64,000 nt of DNA, taken from positions 25,889,819-25,953,818 of the forward strand of contig NC_084924.1 in assembly GCF_958298935.1 (NCBI RefSeq), written 5' to 3'. Origin of the DNA: Phragmites australis. Its lineage: Eukaryota; Streptophyta; Magnoliopsida; Poales; Poaceae. The notes under the pieces were generated by a model. The model was not told the origin of the DNA. It did no database searches and saw only the letters and a program-made list of their open reading frames with translations. Positions 1 to 9,162 of the stretch are shown here, in pieces (within the stretch, counting starts at the first letter, position 1; every line of letters starts with the position of its first letter). The position numbers and the translations under genes are program-made.

Positions 1-690
1 ATTTATATATTAATGATAAATTAAGATATAAAGATGTAAATGTATCATAAAAATACCATCAGACAATATAGGAGTGATTTTATAGTTTGAGATAGGATTT
101 GAAAAAGAATGAGGAAATTGTCCACTTATTTCGCTTCTAATTTTTTTCATCTATTTTATTAGTAAAATGGGTTTATACCCTTAGCTGATAACGAGGACCC
201 GGACGATAAAGATAAATAGTAAAAGTAGATAAATTATTTAAATTTTAGTGATTTTTATTAAACAAGAAGAGAGTATAAGAAAAGATGACGAACCAATATT
301 AAGCCCGTAGATCTGCCGTGATATTCGTTTTGTTAGATTGTGTTTAGGCCAGCTACCGTCTTCCATGATTCTAGTACTGTGTGCTCATCTGATGAGCCAC
401 ATGTGATGATGAGGGGAAAGAAAAGGCTCCATAGCGGAAAGGGTCTAGACCTACCTACCGAGTATCGACATCATTTTTGTGAAAATATGAACAAATCAAA
501 CAAAATTTGAAATTGTTCGTTACCATTCAAATATTATTGTCATCCATGCATTACCCTCTTTATTACACCGCTACCTCTTTTGTACGAGTTTAATTTCATG
601 TTGTGTTGTGTCAAACAGCTATGTGACGATGAGGCCAACCCACCAAATTTTCAGCCCACCACCTATGCATTAGAAGGCTACGAGGTAACA
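1..690. other. Left-edge AT-rich sequence, nothing recognised
   Basis: I find no coding frame longer than trivial length, no terminal repeats and no RNA gene. It ends where the first attagtgac-type subterminal repeats of a CACTA element begin (about 700). It may be older transposon sequence or intergenic host DNA. Confidence 0.4.
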
Positions 691-692
691 TT

Positions 693-1110
693 ACATCAGA
701 ATAAGTCATTAGTAATAGGTGAGAACTATCATTAGTGACAGATCATATGTATGTCACTCTTATCATGTCATTAATGATAAAATATTAGTGACGGGTTGCA
801 CCGTAACTAAGATGCATCTCCTGTGGCCTAAACAGGCTTGTTGCTCACCACTAATGACAGAGTCTCAGTGACAGGTAGTTTTCATCCGTCACTGAGACTA
901 GATCATTAGTGACGGGTGCATTGACTGCCTGTCACTAATGACTGAGTCTCAATGACGGGTGAAAATCTATCCACGGACATAGTCATTAGTGACAGGTGTA
1001 TTTACCATTCATAACTAATGACCGAGTACTAATGATAGAGTGCGGTTGCAACCCGTCACTAATAACATGTTTAGTGACACGTGATGTTTTCACCCGCCAC
1101 TAATATTCTC
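693..1110. repeat. CACTA subterminal repeat cluster (3' end of element I)
   Basis: About ten copies of attagtgac(a/g)ggt and its reverse complement cactaatgac lie in head-to-head and tail-to-tail pairs. The flank at 1110-1170 resembles 32325-32385 (shared core ttgaagcaa / cctgaagcaa), which supports assigning this cluster to the 3' side of the same CACTA family. Confidence 0.65.
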
Positions 1111-1279
1111 ATCCCCGTAGCGATTTACCTGTTTCATAGCTACATCTTGAAGCAAAGTTAGAATTTGGTATCAATCTTCTCCTACAAACATATATATGCA
1201 TCATATCGATCACATCGATATGAGGTAACATATCACATCAGTACATCCACCATATCGACATCAGTTAACACATCGAGAT

Positions 1280-1928
1280 TAGGGATGGCATTCAGGTATG
1301 ACTAGTACGGGTAGTGCTCACCCATACCCGTACCTGCCAAATTTTACCCACCCACGGGTATACCTACGAATGCTCATGGGTATAGAATAGCCCTTAAACC
1401 CATCACCCATGGGTACTCGTTACCCGTGGGTATACCCATTTACCCGCTTACCACAACATATATACCAAACACTGTCACAAGTTATATGCATCATTCATTC
1501 ATTCTGTACGAGAATAGTATAATAATTGCAACAAGACATATAAATAATTTTAGGAAGATATAAATAAATGATTTCAGCAAGATGTATTATTTTAGTATGA
1601 TTTCAACAAGATGTATATTGAACTGTATTATGATCATCTACTCCCAAGCATAGCACAATTTTCACTTAAATGAATATTTGCACATACGAGCACTTCAAAG
1701 GCTCAAACGAACATGTAAACACTGAACAAGAACATCATCAGAGACCTATACAGGTATATGAATTTTGCAGGTATGGGTACGTCTTACCCATACCCGTACC
1801 CATCTACCCATAGGGTAGTATTTTCTGCCCATGAACATACTCGTGGGTATCAAATGCTACACATACCCTACTTTATTCGGGTATTTACTCGTGGGTAAAC
1901 GGATAATCAAGATAAATTGCCATCCCTA
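1280..1928. mobile_element. hAT-like MITE, 649 bp
   Basis: The element begins TAGGGATGGCA and ends TGCCATCCCTA, forming about 12-bp terminal inverted repeats. It is flanked by 8-bp duplications, atcgagat (1272-1279) and atcgagaa (1929-1936), which match at 7 of 8 positions. An 8-bp duplication with T(A)GGG-type ends is typical of the hAT superfamily. The interior is full of short inverted permutations of tacccgtgggta, so a single strand could fold extensively. There is no transposase frame, so it would be non-autonomous. It sits inside CACTA element I and is therefore younger than that insertion. Confidence 0.72.
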
Positions 1929-2684
1929 ATCGAGAACACTCAAATGTACATAAGTCGCAAGTGTACATCGAGATAACTAGAAATTACATAAGTCGAAAGT
2001 GCAACCACAAATTACACAAATCAGTATGCCGCTTGCCTACAATGAAACTCGCCTTTCGAAGAGACGACTTTTGTCATTATGAACGAGGCGATCCATCCTC
2101 GAATGTTGAAGAGTGCAAACTCCTCGATGTTGTCGTCCGGTATGTTCAGTTCCTGCTAAATGAAAATAGTAATGGAAAAAATATGCAATTAGCTTGAGCA
2201 AAATTATTTTATTATCGGATATTAAATGAATGGAAGCAGTTATGAAAAGACTATATGCAATTATCTTACATCTAGTGATTTCATATCCTTTATTGCCATA
2301 GCTAACAGCATGTGATGAGCAATGTAGAAGCCGCAAGCATTGTCCGGTGGTTGTTGGTGGCACTGAAGAGAAAATAAACCTTCAGTTCAAAAGAAAAAGA
2401 TGTGGCAGTAAAGTATTTGCAAATATATCTACTGGCACGTACTATGAATGCGGTCTTATGTGTTAGTGCGCGGGGCTCATTCGGATCGTACTTTGGATCA
2501 CAACGCATATACGTGTCAAAAACCCTACATGAAAAGAGGGATCCATTGGTCAACATTTGGATAAAGTTTGAAAAGTTCAATATGTAACATAAGTCATGAA
2601 GAACTTACTCATTGAAGATTTGTTTGACCAAAGTATAGTTATGTACTCCCTATTTGTCGTTACGTCCTACAACTGGTCTTGATG

Positions 2685-3364
2685 AATCGAGGTACCAGAC
2701 CAAGTTTCATTTAAGGACAATGAAAAGTACGATTCAATGGTCACCCGTGTTGTGGGCAGCAATCAGATAGCCCTTCTTTGAAAAGTGGCTTATTGCCCTA
2801 GCCACATATCCCACAAAGAATTCCCTTTCTCGTTCCATCACAAAAATTGACATAATTTGGGGGTCAAGGAATCCAAAGGGTTCCTTCTTCCTCATTTCTT
2901 GCACCAAGTATCTACAGATAAGAAGTTAGATTGGAGAATTAGTGGTAATAATTAATAAACATCTAGTTTAAAGAACTTACAATGTCCAGTAGCGTAATAA
3001 CCACACTTCCAGGCCATCGAGGTTGAAGAGGTCGTATAAGTCGTTGAAGCCCACACTAAAGTAGTCGTCCTCATTCAAGAAGTGACAATTTTAATACTGG
3101 AACACAATACTTATTCTTCGCTCTACAACCTTGCATGTAGTAATTATGCAACTCGACACAAGGTTCTCCCACCCTCCGCAATGGATCTGCCATCATCAAG
3201 GGCTTTCCAAGCTGAAATTTTGGGTTAGCTTTAGTCCAAGCTGCTCCTATCACACGTTTCTCGATGCTTGAGTTCTTACCAGAGGACTTGGACTTCTTCG
3301 GTAGCTGATTCTTGGGCCCTAGCTTGGACTTCTTCTTCTTCTCTGGGTTGCCCTTAGGTTCCAT
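2685..3364 (-). pseudogene. CACTA-borne Ulp1-like (C48) cysteine protease module, broken
   Basis: The readable part starts at ATG 3364-3362 with a Lys-rich N terminus, then the block ELHNYYMQGC. A +1 frame change near 3085 leads to a conserved block containing DDYFSVGFNDLYDLFNLDG and LLRYWTL, which ends at a GTAAG donor near 2985. Downstream exon sequence gives PFGFLDPQIM and then the protease core HNTGDH (about 2745) and VWYLDSS (about 2690), matching the His and Asp regions of Ulp1/SENP-like proteases carried by grass CACTA elements. Two in-frame TGA codons replace expected Trp codons, one right after HNTGDH and one before LVWYLDSS. The catalytic Cys region was not found. In such elements the role of the protease in SUMO processing or transposition is unproven. 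This copy cannot encode a working enzyme. Confidence 0.62.
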
Positions 3365-3837
3365 AGCTGGAGATGGTGGAGTGTCTAGTTATCCTCGAAC
3401 TATCTTAAGTATGTGGAAAATTCGGGGGCATCTTATTGTAAATATGATGAGTTGACAAGTCATATGTATAATCAAACACTCCTGAATAGGAGATGACGTA
3501 ATAGGTTACGCAAACTAAGTTCATTTTTATGATTTTCTTACAAATTTAGTTCTAACCATCATGAACTTGTTATGCAGTATGCATACATTAGTGACAAGAA
3601 TATATAGCAGCAGATAAACAAGAATAAGAATTCATATGTGCTATTAGGACTGAACATAAGCAAGAATAAAAATAGGTAAACATGGAAATTGCATATGCCA
3701 AGCATATAAACATCAAGAATATGTTTATGTTATTAAGTTTTACTCTCAGAAAGCGGGTTGCCACTGATGTCACCATCCAAATGCCAAATTGGCTATCTCA
3801 TATTACCGGTATGTGTGACAACGCATTCTTAATTCTA

Positions 3838-3960
3838 TATGCACATATCAGCCACATCTTCGATATCAGGTAACATATGCAAGAGCTCAGTCAACATATA
3901 TATGCACATATCAACCGTATCTTCAACATCAGGTAACATATAGAAGAGCTCAATCCAAAT
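3838..3960. repeat. Tandem duplication of about 62 bp
   Basis: The unit beginning atgcacatatca and running through catcaggtaacata to agagctca occurs twice in a row with a few substitutions. A weaker relative (cgatatgaggtaacatatca) lies at 1215-1240. It is inside CACTA element I and non-coding. Confidence 0.6.
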
Positions 3961-4306
3961 TATAGATTAGATCAGAAAGACTAATTTATTCCCAAGAACA
4001 TCATGCACTTCAGCCTCCATATTTATACATATTGAAAAGCAAAAATTCTACATGACTGTGCTAAACTGCTAACCATTGATTCACAAACCCTCTATCTCCT
4101 ATATTACCGTAAATACTATATAGACATCACAACTCAAGGGTCAAAAACATGAACACGTAGAGTTTAAGCATTCAATAGTAAGTGTTCAATGGGTAAGATA
4201 ACAACGAGCCTAATTTACTTGTTTTCAGTTATGTCGTAGCTGCAGGAGTATCAACACTTATGTCAAACAACAATGCTGAAAATTCATATTGTTGCACCTA
4301 AGTAGA

Positions 4307-4669
4307 CTACGCTATCACACACAACCTCACTAAGCCATCATCATCATCGAGAAATATAACCTGACAAACTATTTGCATTTGCCCCCGACCCTCAAAGTAT
4401 GGCAGAATGTACAGAAGTAACTCACAACATGTAGATTGTCTGCGTGGGTCGACTAACAACACGGCAACAAACGAGAACGAATCTTGACCAATTTCAAGAG
4501 GAGGGGGTGGCGTCCAGGATGAGGGGGCGGTGACTGTCAATGATAGTGGGTGGGGGCGGTGGGCTCCCTTGGTTCGGTGATGGCGGATGGGGCGGTGGGC
4601 TCCCTTGGGTCGGCAATGATGGATGGGGGCGATGAGCTCCCTCGGGTCGGTGACGGCATATGGGGACAT
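4307..4669 (-). CDS. Hypothetical ORF at 5' side of CACTA element I (120 codons), low confidence
   Basis: This open frame begins 120 bp inside the 5' subterminal repeats, where the sister element at 27402 also starts an ORF. Its first half is a threefold repeat of an approximately 40-bp unit (4554-4660) giving the recurring peptide PKGAHRPI. The protein has no recognisable domain. It could be the decayed first ORF of the element, or it could be open by chance because the repeat is GC-rich. Confidence 0.2.
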   Translation of the reverse strand: MSPYAVTDPRELIAPIHHCRPKGAHRPIRHHRTKGAHRPHPLSLTVTAPSSWTPPPPLEIGQDSFSFVAVLLVDPRRQSTCCELLLYILPYFEGRGQMQIVCQVIFLDDDDGLVRLCVIA

Positions 4670-4789
4670 TAGCTATCGAGGAGGAGGGGTGTTAGATATG
4701 GAAAGGAGGCGTCGGAACTTAGGCAAATGTGGGGGAGGGCGAGGACTAAGGAGAATGCGGGCTAGGGTTTCGACAACCATTTATATAGG

Positions 4790-5180
4790 TAGCTCATTAG
4801 TGACGGGTTATATCTGTGACCCGTCACTAATGACTAATACATTAGTGACGAGTCACAGATATAACCTGGTACTAATGAGCTAAATATATAAAAGGTTGAT
4901 GACCACGACTTAGATCCATATATGATAGGTGGGAATAACACTGAGATATGCACGTTGGATAATCTGATGACGAGAAAAATGAACTCGCCGAACGATAGTC
5001 AATAGTGATGGGTTGTAGATTAAACCCATCACTAATGACATTTACATTAGTGAGGGGAAAACAATTAACCCGACACTAATGACTCTATCACCCATCACTA
5101 ATGACACTCTAGAAGTCCTGTCTAGATGTTTGTAACAATCATACGTGTCACCCGTCACTAATGAGTATATCACCAGTCAC
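4790..5180. repeat. Two adjoining CACTA subterminal repeat clusters
   Basis: Positions 4790-4890 hold the 5' repeats of element I: paired cattagtgacgggt, then cactaatgac, then cattagtgacgagt. After about 100 bp of unrelated sequence, 4985-5180 holds a second cluster (gtgatgggt, cactaatgaca, gtcacccgtcactaatga) that I assign to the 3' end of element II. Adjacent clusters of opposite polarity imply tandem or nested CACTA insertions. Confidence 0.6.
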
Positions 5181-5500
5181 TAAAAACTTTCAGAATAGAA
5201 TCAATACACATGATAAAATTTATACCACGCATAAACTGGTAAGAGTGGTGAGAATTCAATTAATTCATATATCCACAATAGAACTTAAGCACATGATAAA
5301 ATTTAGACTAAAAACTTATCTACCTTCTCATTAATTCATCACTTCATCAGTTACTGTATACAAAAGAAGGTCTGGATTACACAACAAAAAAACCCATCCG
5401 GACTGCAAAAGGCTACTAAACCTAAATTGCTAAATTCAGATTACCATCCATAAACCTAGGCAAGTAAGATCATCACTTCCTTGGGCTTCATCAGTGTCGT
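4960..5500 (-). mobile_element. CACTA element II, 3' half, split by the gypsy insertion
   Basis: This is the lower-coordinate half of a short CACTA derivative whose other half begins at 26983. Position 5500 abuts the gypsy LTR. Removing the retroelement and one copy of its target duplication joins an acidic ORF across the gap. That frame continues from 5495 down to a TGA at 5436-5438. The rest is AT-rich sequence leading to the 3' subterminal repeats. Confidence 0.6.
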
Positions 5501-5918
5501 TGTCGGAGGGTTAGCTCCTGTCGCAGGGATCCCGAGGGACCCCTTTTTAGAGATTCGGCCGGGGGGATGATTCTGAATATTTTTTGCTGGAGAAATAAAT
5601 GGATGTAAATGCGATGGTAGGTGGGGTGGAATGATCCAATGCAGAAAAGAGTAAATGCGCTGGGGGATTTTTAGACAGGTTCGGGCCGCACTGCGCGTAA
5701 CACCCTACTCCTGTGTGGATGCTATAAATGCCCTGAGAATGTCTCTCAGGAATGTGCTGGTTACAAGAATGTTTGTGTATCCTAGATCCTCGGGCTCCTT
5801 GTTCTTCTGTTTCTATGCTCATACGAAGGTGTTCTTCGATCTCTGTTGGACTCTATTGGCTCTGTGTGCGCTTCTGTTGTGTATCTTTAGCCCTGTCTTT
5901 GTCCATGCCTGCCGGCCA

Positions 5919-5927
5919 CTTTAAATA
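5919..5927 (-). promoter_or_regulatory. LTR TATA-like box (3' LTR copy)
   Basis: The minus strand reads TATTTAAAG within a GC-rich surround, conserved with 26081-26089 in the other LTR. It is the likely core promoter position between U3 and R. Confidence 0.45.
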
Positions 5928-6402
5928 CCCGCTGGCGGTAGCGTGCCCCGAAAGGGAGGGCACGAGTTCCAAGGCACCATAAATGGAAAGGGCATCATCA
6001 TGGCCTCTGCGCGAAGTGATGAGGGTTGAAAACGCGCCCCACGCCTGGTCTTCAGTCGTAATGATGGTGCTGGCAACGGGCGCCGTGGAGAGGGCCCACC
6101 GGGCAGCCGCAGAGCAGCCCGGCGTGCCCGCCTGGTCTTGTTCACCTGCCACAGCAGTGCGGTAGACAGAACGCCTCGGGTCTCGCGATGCTATCCCAAG
6201 GCGCGCCGGATGGCACGGGATGGGACCCGTGCATTAAATGACCCCACGCCCTTCTACCAGAGGATGGCAGGGACTGACACCGAGCGTGGTGGGAGCAGTT
6301 GGAGGTGACAGGCCACACGCGCTCTTAAATGCGGCATCGGGCCTTTTCAATGGCTGACACCTCATCGCTGGACCCCTGTGGGGGCCACTGACGGGGGGCT
6401 TC

Positions 6403-6790
6403 CTGGGTCGTCGGGGAACCGAGTGCCCAGGGGTCACTGTTCACCTCCCCGAGCACTCTCTCCCGAGAACGCCCTCTATTGGTCCTCGGGGAACCGAGTG
6501 CTCGGGGGCGCTGCTCGTAGCCCCGAGCAATCTCTCCTGAAACTACCTTCCTTGGGTCCTCGGGGCATTCGGGTGCCCGGGGGGCCACTGCTCGCAGCCC
6601 CGGGCACACCCATCCCGGTACTCGGTTCTCTTGGTCGTCGGGGGACTTGGGTGCTCGAAGGTCACTATTCACCTCCCTGAGCACTCTCTTCCCGGTCACT
6701 TAGTCTTCGCAGATCATCAGGGAACCCGGGTACTCGGGGACCACTGACTGTGGCCCCGAGTGCCCTCTCCCGAGACTTAGTCTTTTTTAC
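6403..6790. repeat. Tandem array of about five 75-bp GC-rich hairpin units in the LTR
   Basis: Each unit has a core like gagtgctcgggg followed after about 15 bp by ccccgagcactc, so each can form its own stem-loop. Units are degenerate, with spacers such as actaccttcctt and cttagtcttc. The array lies in U3 relative to gag-pol on the minus strand. The other LTR holds about six units at 26417-26890. Confidence 0.7.
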
Positions 6791-6882
6791 CTTGCGAAGA
6801 TGACCCCATGGGAGGGCGCCACGTGGCGGATTGCTGGCCTGGCCTCGGGATTCGGGGACCCCTGGTTCCTGATTTACCGATA

Positions 6883-7230
6883 GCAGCCCCCGGGCCCATT
6901 GGCAGGCGATGGCCCAGAGACTGCGGATGGGGCCTTCGTCGTCATCGAGGCCGAACCCAGCACCGACGCCACGTGGCGTGCTTTTAGGCGCTGGCCTTTC
7001 CGGCCCGGGCTTCTGGTACGGTCCAACTAGGAGTCGAACGGACACGCGTCTAGCTGACTCCTGAGGCGCGTGATAACGAGGCGGACGGCGCGTGTGGCAA
7101 CCGCGCAGATCGAGGATAGTGCGCCTGCCAATCGCTGACAACCGCGCGGCCCGAGGGAGATTCGCCTGGCGGTTACGCTGGCTAAGGAAGTCGCCTCACC
7201 GAGCGCGTCGCGGCAGGCGACGTTTGAATT
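6883..7230. other. Gypsy PPT side and upstream region of the antisense gene
   Basis: Directly next to the LTR the minus strand is G-rich (CCCGGGGGCTGC), the polypurine tract position. The rest is GC-rich (acgtggc-type motifs near 6970) and carries no convincing ORF. It probably serves as promoter-proximal DNA for the plus-strand gene that starts at 7396. Confidence 0.5.
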
Positions 7231-7239
7231 TCCTGAGGA

Positions 7240-7247
7240 TATAAAAG
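7240..7247 (+). promoter_or_regulatory. TATA box of the gypsy antisense gene
   Basis: The perfect TATAAAAG lies 156 bp upstream of the ATG at 7396 in an otherwise very GC-rich region, followed by pyrimidine-rich CCTCCCCCCTC, a plausible start region. It points away from the adjacent LTR, so the antisense gene appears to have its own promoter. Confidence 0.65.
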
Positions 7248-7395
7248 GGGGAGGGGAGCGAACCTCCCCCCTCTTTACGCCATCTTTGCGATCAAGTCTT
7301 CTTCTTCCTTGCGCTCCTGAGCTTTTGCCCTCCCTTAGGCGATCAGCGCACATCTCTTCCCCCACCGTTCCAACTCATCCCCCACCCCTGACAAA

Positions 7396-8697
7396 ATGCC
7401 GAGAGCGGGAGGTAGCCGCCACGACAAGACACCCGACAGCGTGCTGCCGGAGTCTCGGTTCGTCAACAAGGAGGCGGCGGATAAAGTGTGGAAGATGATG
7501 GTGCCCGAAGGCCAGCACAAGGCCTCGGTGGTGAGGCCGGCGAGCTTCCCGCCGGTGATGAACCAGCCAGGGCATATCGTTCTCTTCGCCCCCTTCGTGG
7601 CGACCGGGCTGGTGCCGCCATTTTTGACCTTCTTCCTCCAGATCCTCGACACGTTCGGGATCCAACTGGTGCACCTCAGCCCGAACTCGGTAGTCGCCCT
7701 GGCGATCTTCGCACACTTCTGCGAGATGTTCGTGGGGGTGCTGCCGTCGGTGTCGCTCTTCCGACACTTCTTCGTGCTGCGGCCTGCCGGGAAGAAGAGG
7801 AGCTTCTCCACCGCTGATGTTGCTGACTACTGCAATTTCCGGCTGCGGGACGGCCTGGCGGAGCAGTACATTCCCCAAGTGCTGCGGAGCAAATGGGACG
7901 ATTGGCAGTGTGACTGGTTCTACGTCGACGTCAGTCCCCACGACTGCCTTACGTTGCCGGAGATGGTGGCGGATCCCCAGAGGTCAATCTGGGAGGCGCC
8001 GCCACAGACGGACAAGTGGATGGAGCCGGTCCTAGATCGCATCGACTTCCTGCGCCAGGCCGGCCTTACTTCGGTGATGGTGGTGGCGGACTACCTACGC
8101 TGCCGCCTGGCGCCTCTGCGGGAGCGGGTCCGACCCTGCTGGATGTACACGGGCTCCCAGGACATCACCAGGACCCAGATCGGCGCCGAGTGGGACCTGG
8201 ATGATGCGGCGCTGGGGGGCCTGCTCCGGGTGGTGACCGGCGTGGAGGACCTGACCCGGGCGGAGCTTCCCTGGGAGAAGCTGGCACTCTGCGCCGACCC
8301 GAACCGGGTGGCGCTGCAAGCAACACTGCCCGAGTTCGACACCCAGGGGCTGGTCGACCGGCCAGGGCGCCGGAACCCCAGGACTATTCAGATCCCCGGG
8401 GTGGACGAGGCGACCGGCCGCGCTCCGAGGGCCTCCAGCGGGGACGCTACCAGCAGCAGGCCTCAGACGAGCGGCAAGGGGGCCGCGGGGGCCCGGCGCA
8501 GACCGATGGAGCGAGCGCCACGGGGGGCAGGCCGCAGACCAGTAGCGCGGGCGCTGCGGGCGGCAGGTCGCAGGCCGGTCGTGGGGCTGCCGCAGGCAGC
8601 AGCCGCCAGGCTGATGGAGGAGGCGCCACCGGCAGTGGGGCGGCAACAGCACCGGGGGACAAAGGGAAATGCCCCCCGACTTTCGTTCCTACGCTGA
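7396..8697 (+). CDS. Antisense ORF of Tat element with 'putative gypsy type transposon' domain (PF04195-like)
   Basis: This open frame of 433 codons has an ATG in a good plant context (acaaaATGCCG). Residues of about 50-300 match the pattern of the grass 'putative gypsy type transposon' domain: LVPPFLTFFLQILDTFGIQL, LSPNSVVALAIFAHFCEMFVG, and SLFRHFFVLR followed by a Trp-rich DDWQCDWFYVDV block. The C-terminal 130 residues are a GC-rich, Ala/Arg/Pro-rich repeat (about 8480-8640) that looks frame-drifted. In intact relatives this domain is followed by a linker and a long coiled coil, which matches the ORFs downstream at 9163-10704. Function is unknown; it is not a transposase in any demonstrated sense. 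Convergent to gag-pol, its transcript could also act as antisense RNA toward the 3' part of the element (inference). Confidence 0.75.
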   Translation: MPRAGGSRHDKTPDSVLPESRFVNKEAADKVWKMMVPEGQHKASVVRPASFPPVMNQPGHIVLFAPFVATGLVPPFLTFFLQILDTFGIQLVHLSPNSVVALAIFAHFCEMFVGVLPSVSLFRHFFVLRPAGKKRSFSTADVADYCNFRLRDGLAEQYIPQVLRSKWDDWQCDWFYVDVSPHDCLTLPEMVADPQRSIWEAPPQTDKWMEPVLDRIDFLRQAGLTSVMVVADYLRCRLAPLRERVRPCWMYTGSQDITRTQIGAEWDLDDAALGGLLRVVTGVEDLTRAELPWEKLALCADPNRVALQATLPEFDTQGLVDRPGRRNPRTIQIPGVDEATGRAPRASSGDATSSRPQTSGKGAAGARRRPMERAPRGAGRRPVARALRAAGRRPVVGLPQAAAARLMEEAPPAVGRQQHRGTKGNAPRLSFLR

Positions 8698-9162
8698 CGT
8701 CCTCGGCGTCGCCGTCGCCTTCACGGCAGCGGCCGCCGCCGGGCAGCGCGAAGGAGGGAGGCCGGGGCGGCCAATCGTCCGGCGCGGGGTCCACGATGGA
8801 GGCGGCATCTGCGGTTCTGGAACCCGGAGACCAAGGCTAGCACTCGAGCGGGTCTACAGCCAGTGCCCAAGCCGGCCCGCCGCCGGCCACGGGCACCCGG
8901 GCGCTGGAGCCCAGAGACCAAGGCCAGCACGGGAGAGCATCTACAGCGAGTGCCCAAGCCGGCCTGCTGCCAGAGACGGACTCCGCGGTGGCCCCGCAGA
9001 GCCCCCCGCCGAAGAGGAGGAGGGAAGATTCAGGGCCGAAGCCGTCGGGCCCGGAATCGCGATGGAAATACCGAAGACCAAAAACTGCGTAAGTTTCTTC
9101 CTTTTCCCCGAGCATGCTTTGCCCGGAGTGAGTTAGGAGACTGACCTTATTTTTTCTTTCAG
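8698..9162 (+). pseudogene. Linker exon and intron of the antisense gene, frame-drifted
   Basis: A proline- and arginine-rich region contains a duplicated block (YSQCPSRPAA at about 8855 and YSECPSRPAA at about 8945). It changes frame relative to the ORF before it. A convincing intron follows: donor GTAAGT at 9089 and acceptor TTTCTTTCAG ending at 9162. Related antisense genes are spliced at such a point before the coiled coil. The frame change at about 8697 suggests an indel in the repeat-rich segment. Confidence 0.5.

Larger units (their letters stand above)
690..4890 (-). mobile_element. CACTA (En/Spm) element I, degraded, minus orientation
   Basis: Both ends carry clusters of short direct and inverted copies of the motif attagtgacgggt (about 693-1110 and 4790-4890), the subterminal repeat arrangement that CACTA transposases bind. 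Between them is a broken Ulp1-like protease module (2685-3364, minus), a known cargo of grass CACTA elements. The 5' side (4700-4890) resembles the 5' side of a second element at 27440-27590: both contain an acttaggcaaa stretch followed by the same paired repeats. The segment 3390-3600 closely matches 31640-31830 upstream of the TNP2 pseudogene, so the two belong to one family. I could not identify exact CACTA termini or a target duplication, so both limits are approximate. It is probably immobile now. Confidence 0.6.
5501..6882 (-). repeat. Gypsy 3' LTR, 1382 bp
   Basis: Its outer end reads TGTCGGAGGG on plus. The inner end is ccgata where the partner LTR has ccgaca, so the canonical TG start on the minus strand has become TA. 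It is a few percent different from the partner over the first 200 bp. It has about 130 bp (near 5950-6085) that the partner lacks, and one repeat unit fewer in the GC-rich array. Confidence 0.9.

Noticed and set aside
6378..6680. Open frames on both strands over the GC-rich LTR array
   Set aside because: GC-rich tandem repeats have few stop codons. Frames differ between units and have no protein features.
6403..6790. Regularly spaced repeats that might suggest a CRISPR-like array
   Set aside because: Units are contiguous and degenerate with no unique spacers, sit inside an LTR, and the genome is eukaryotic.
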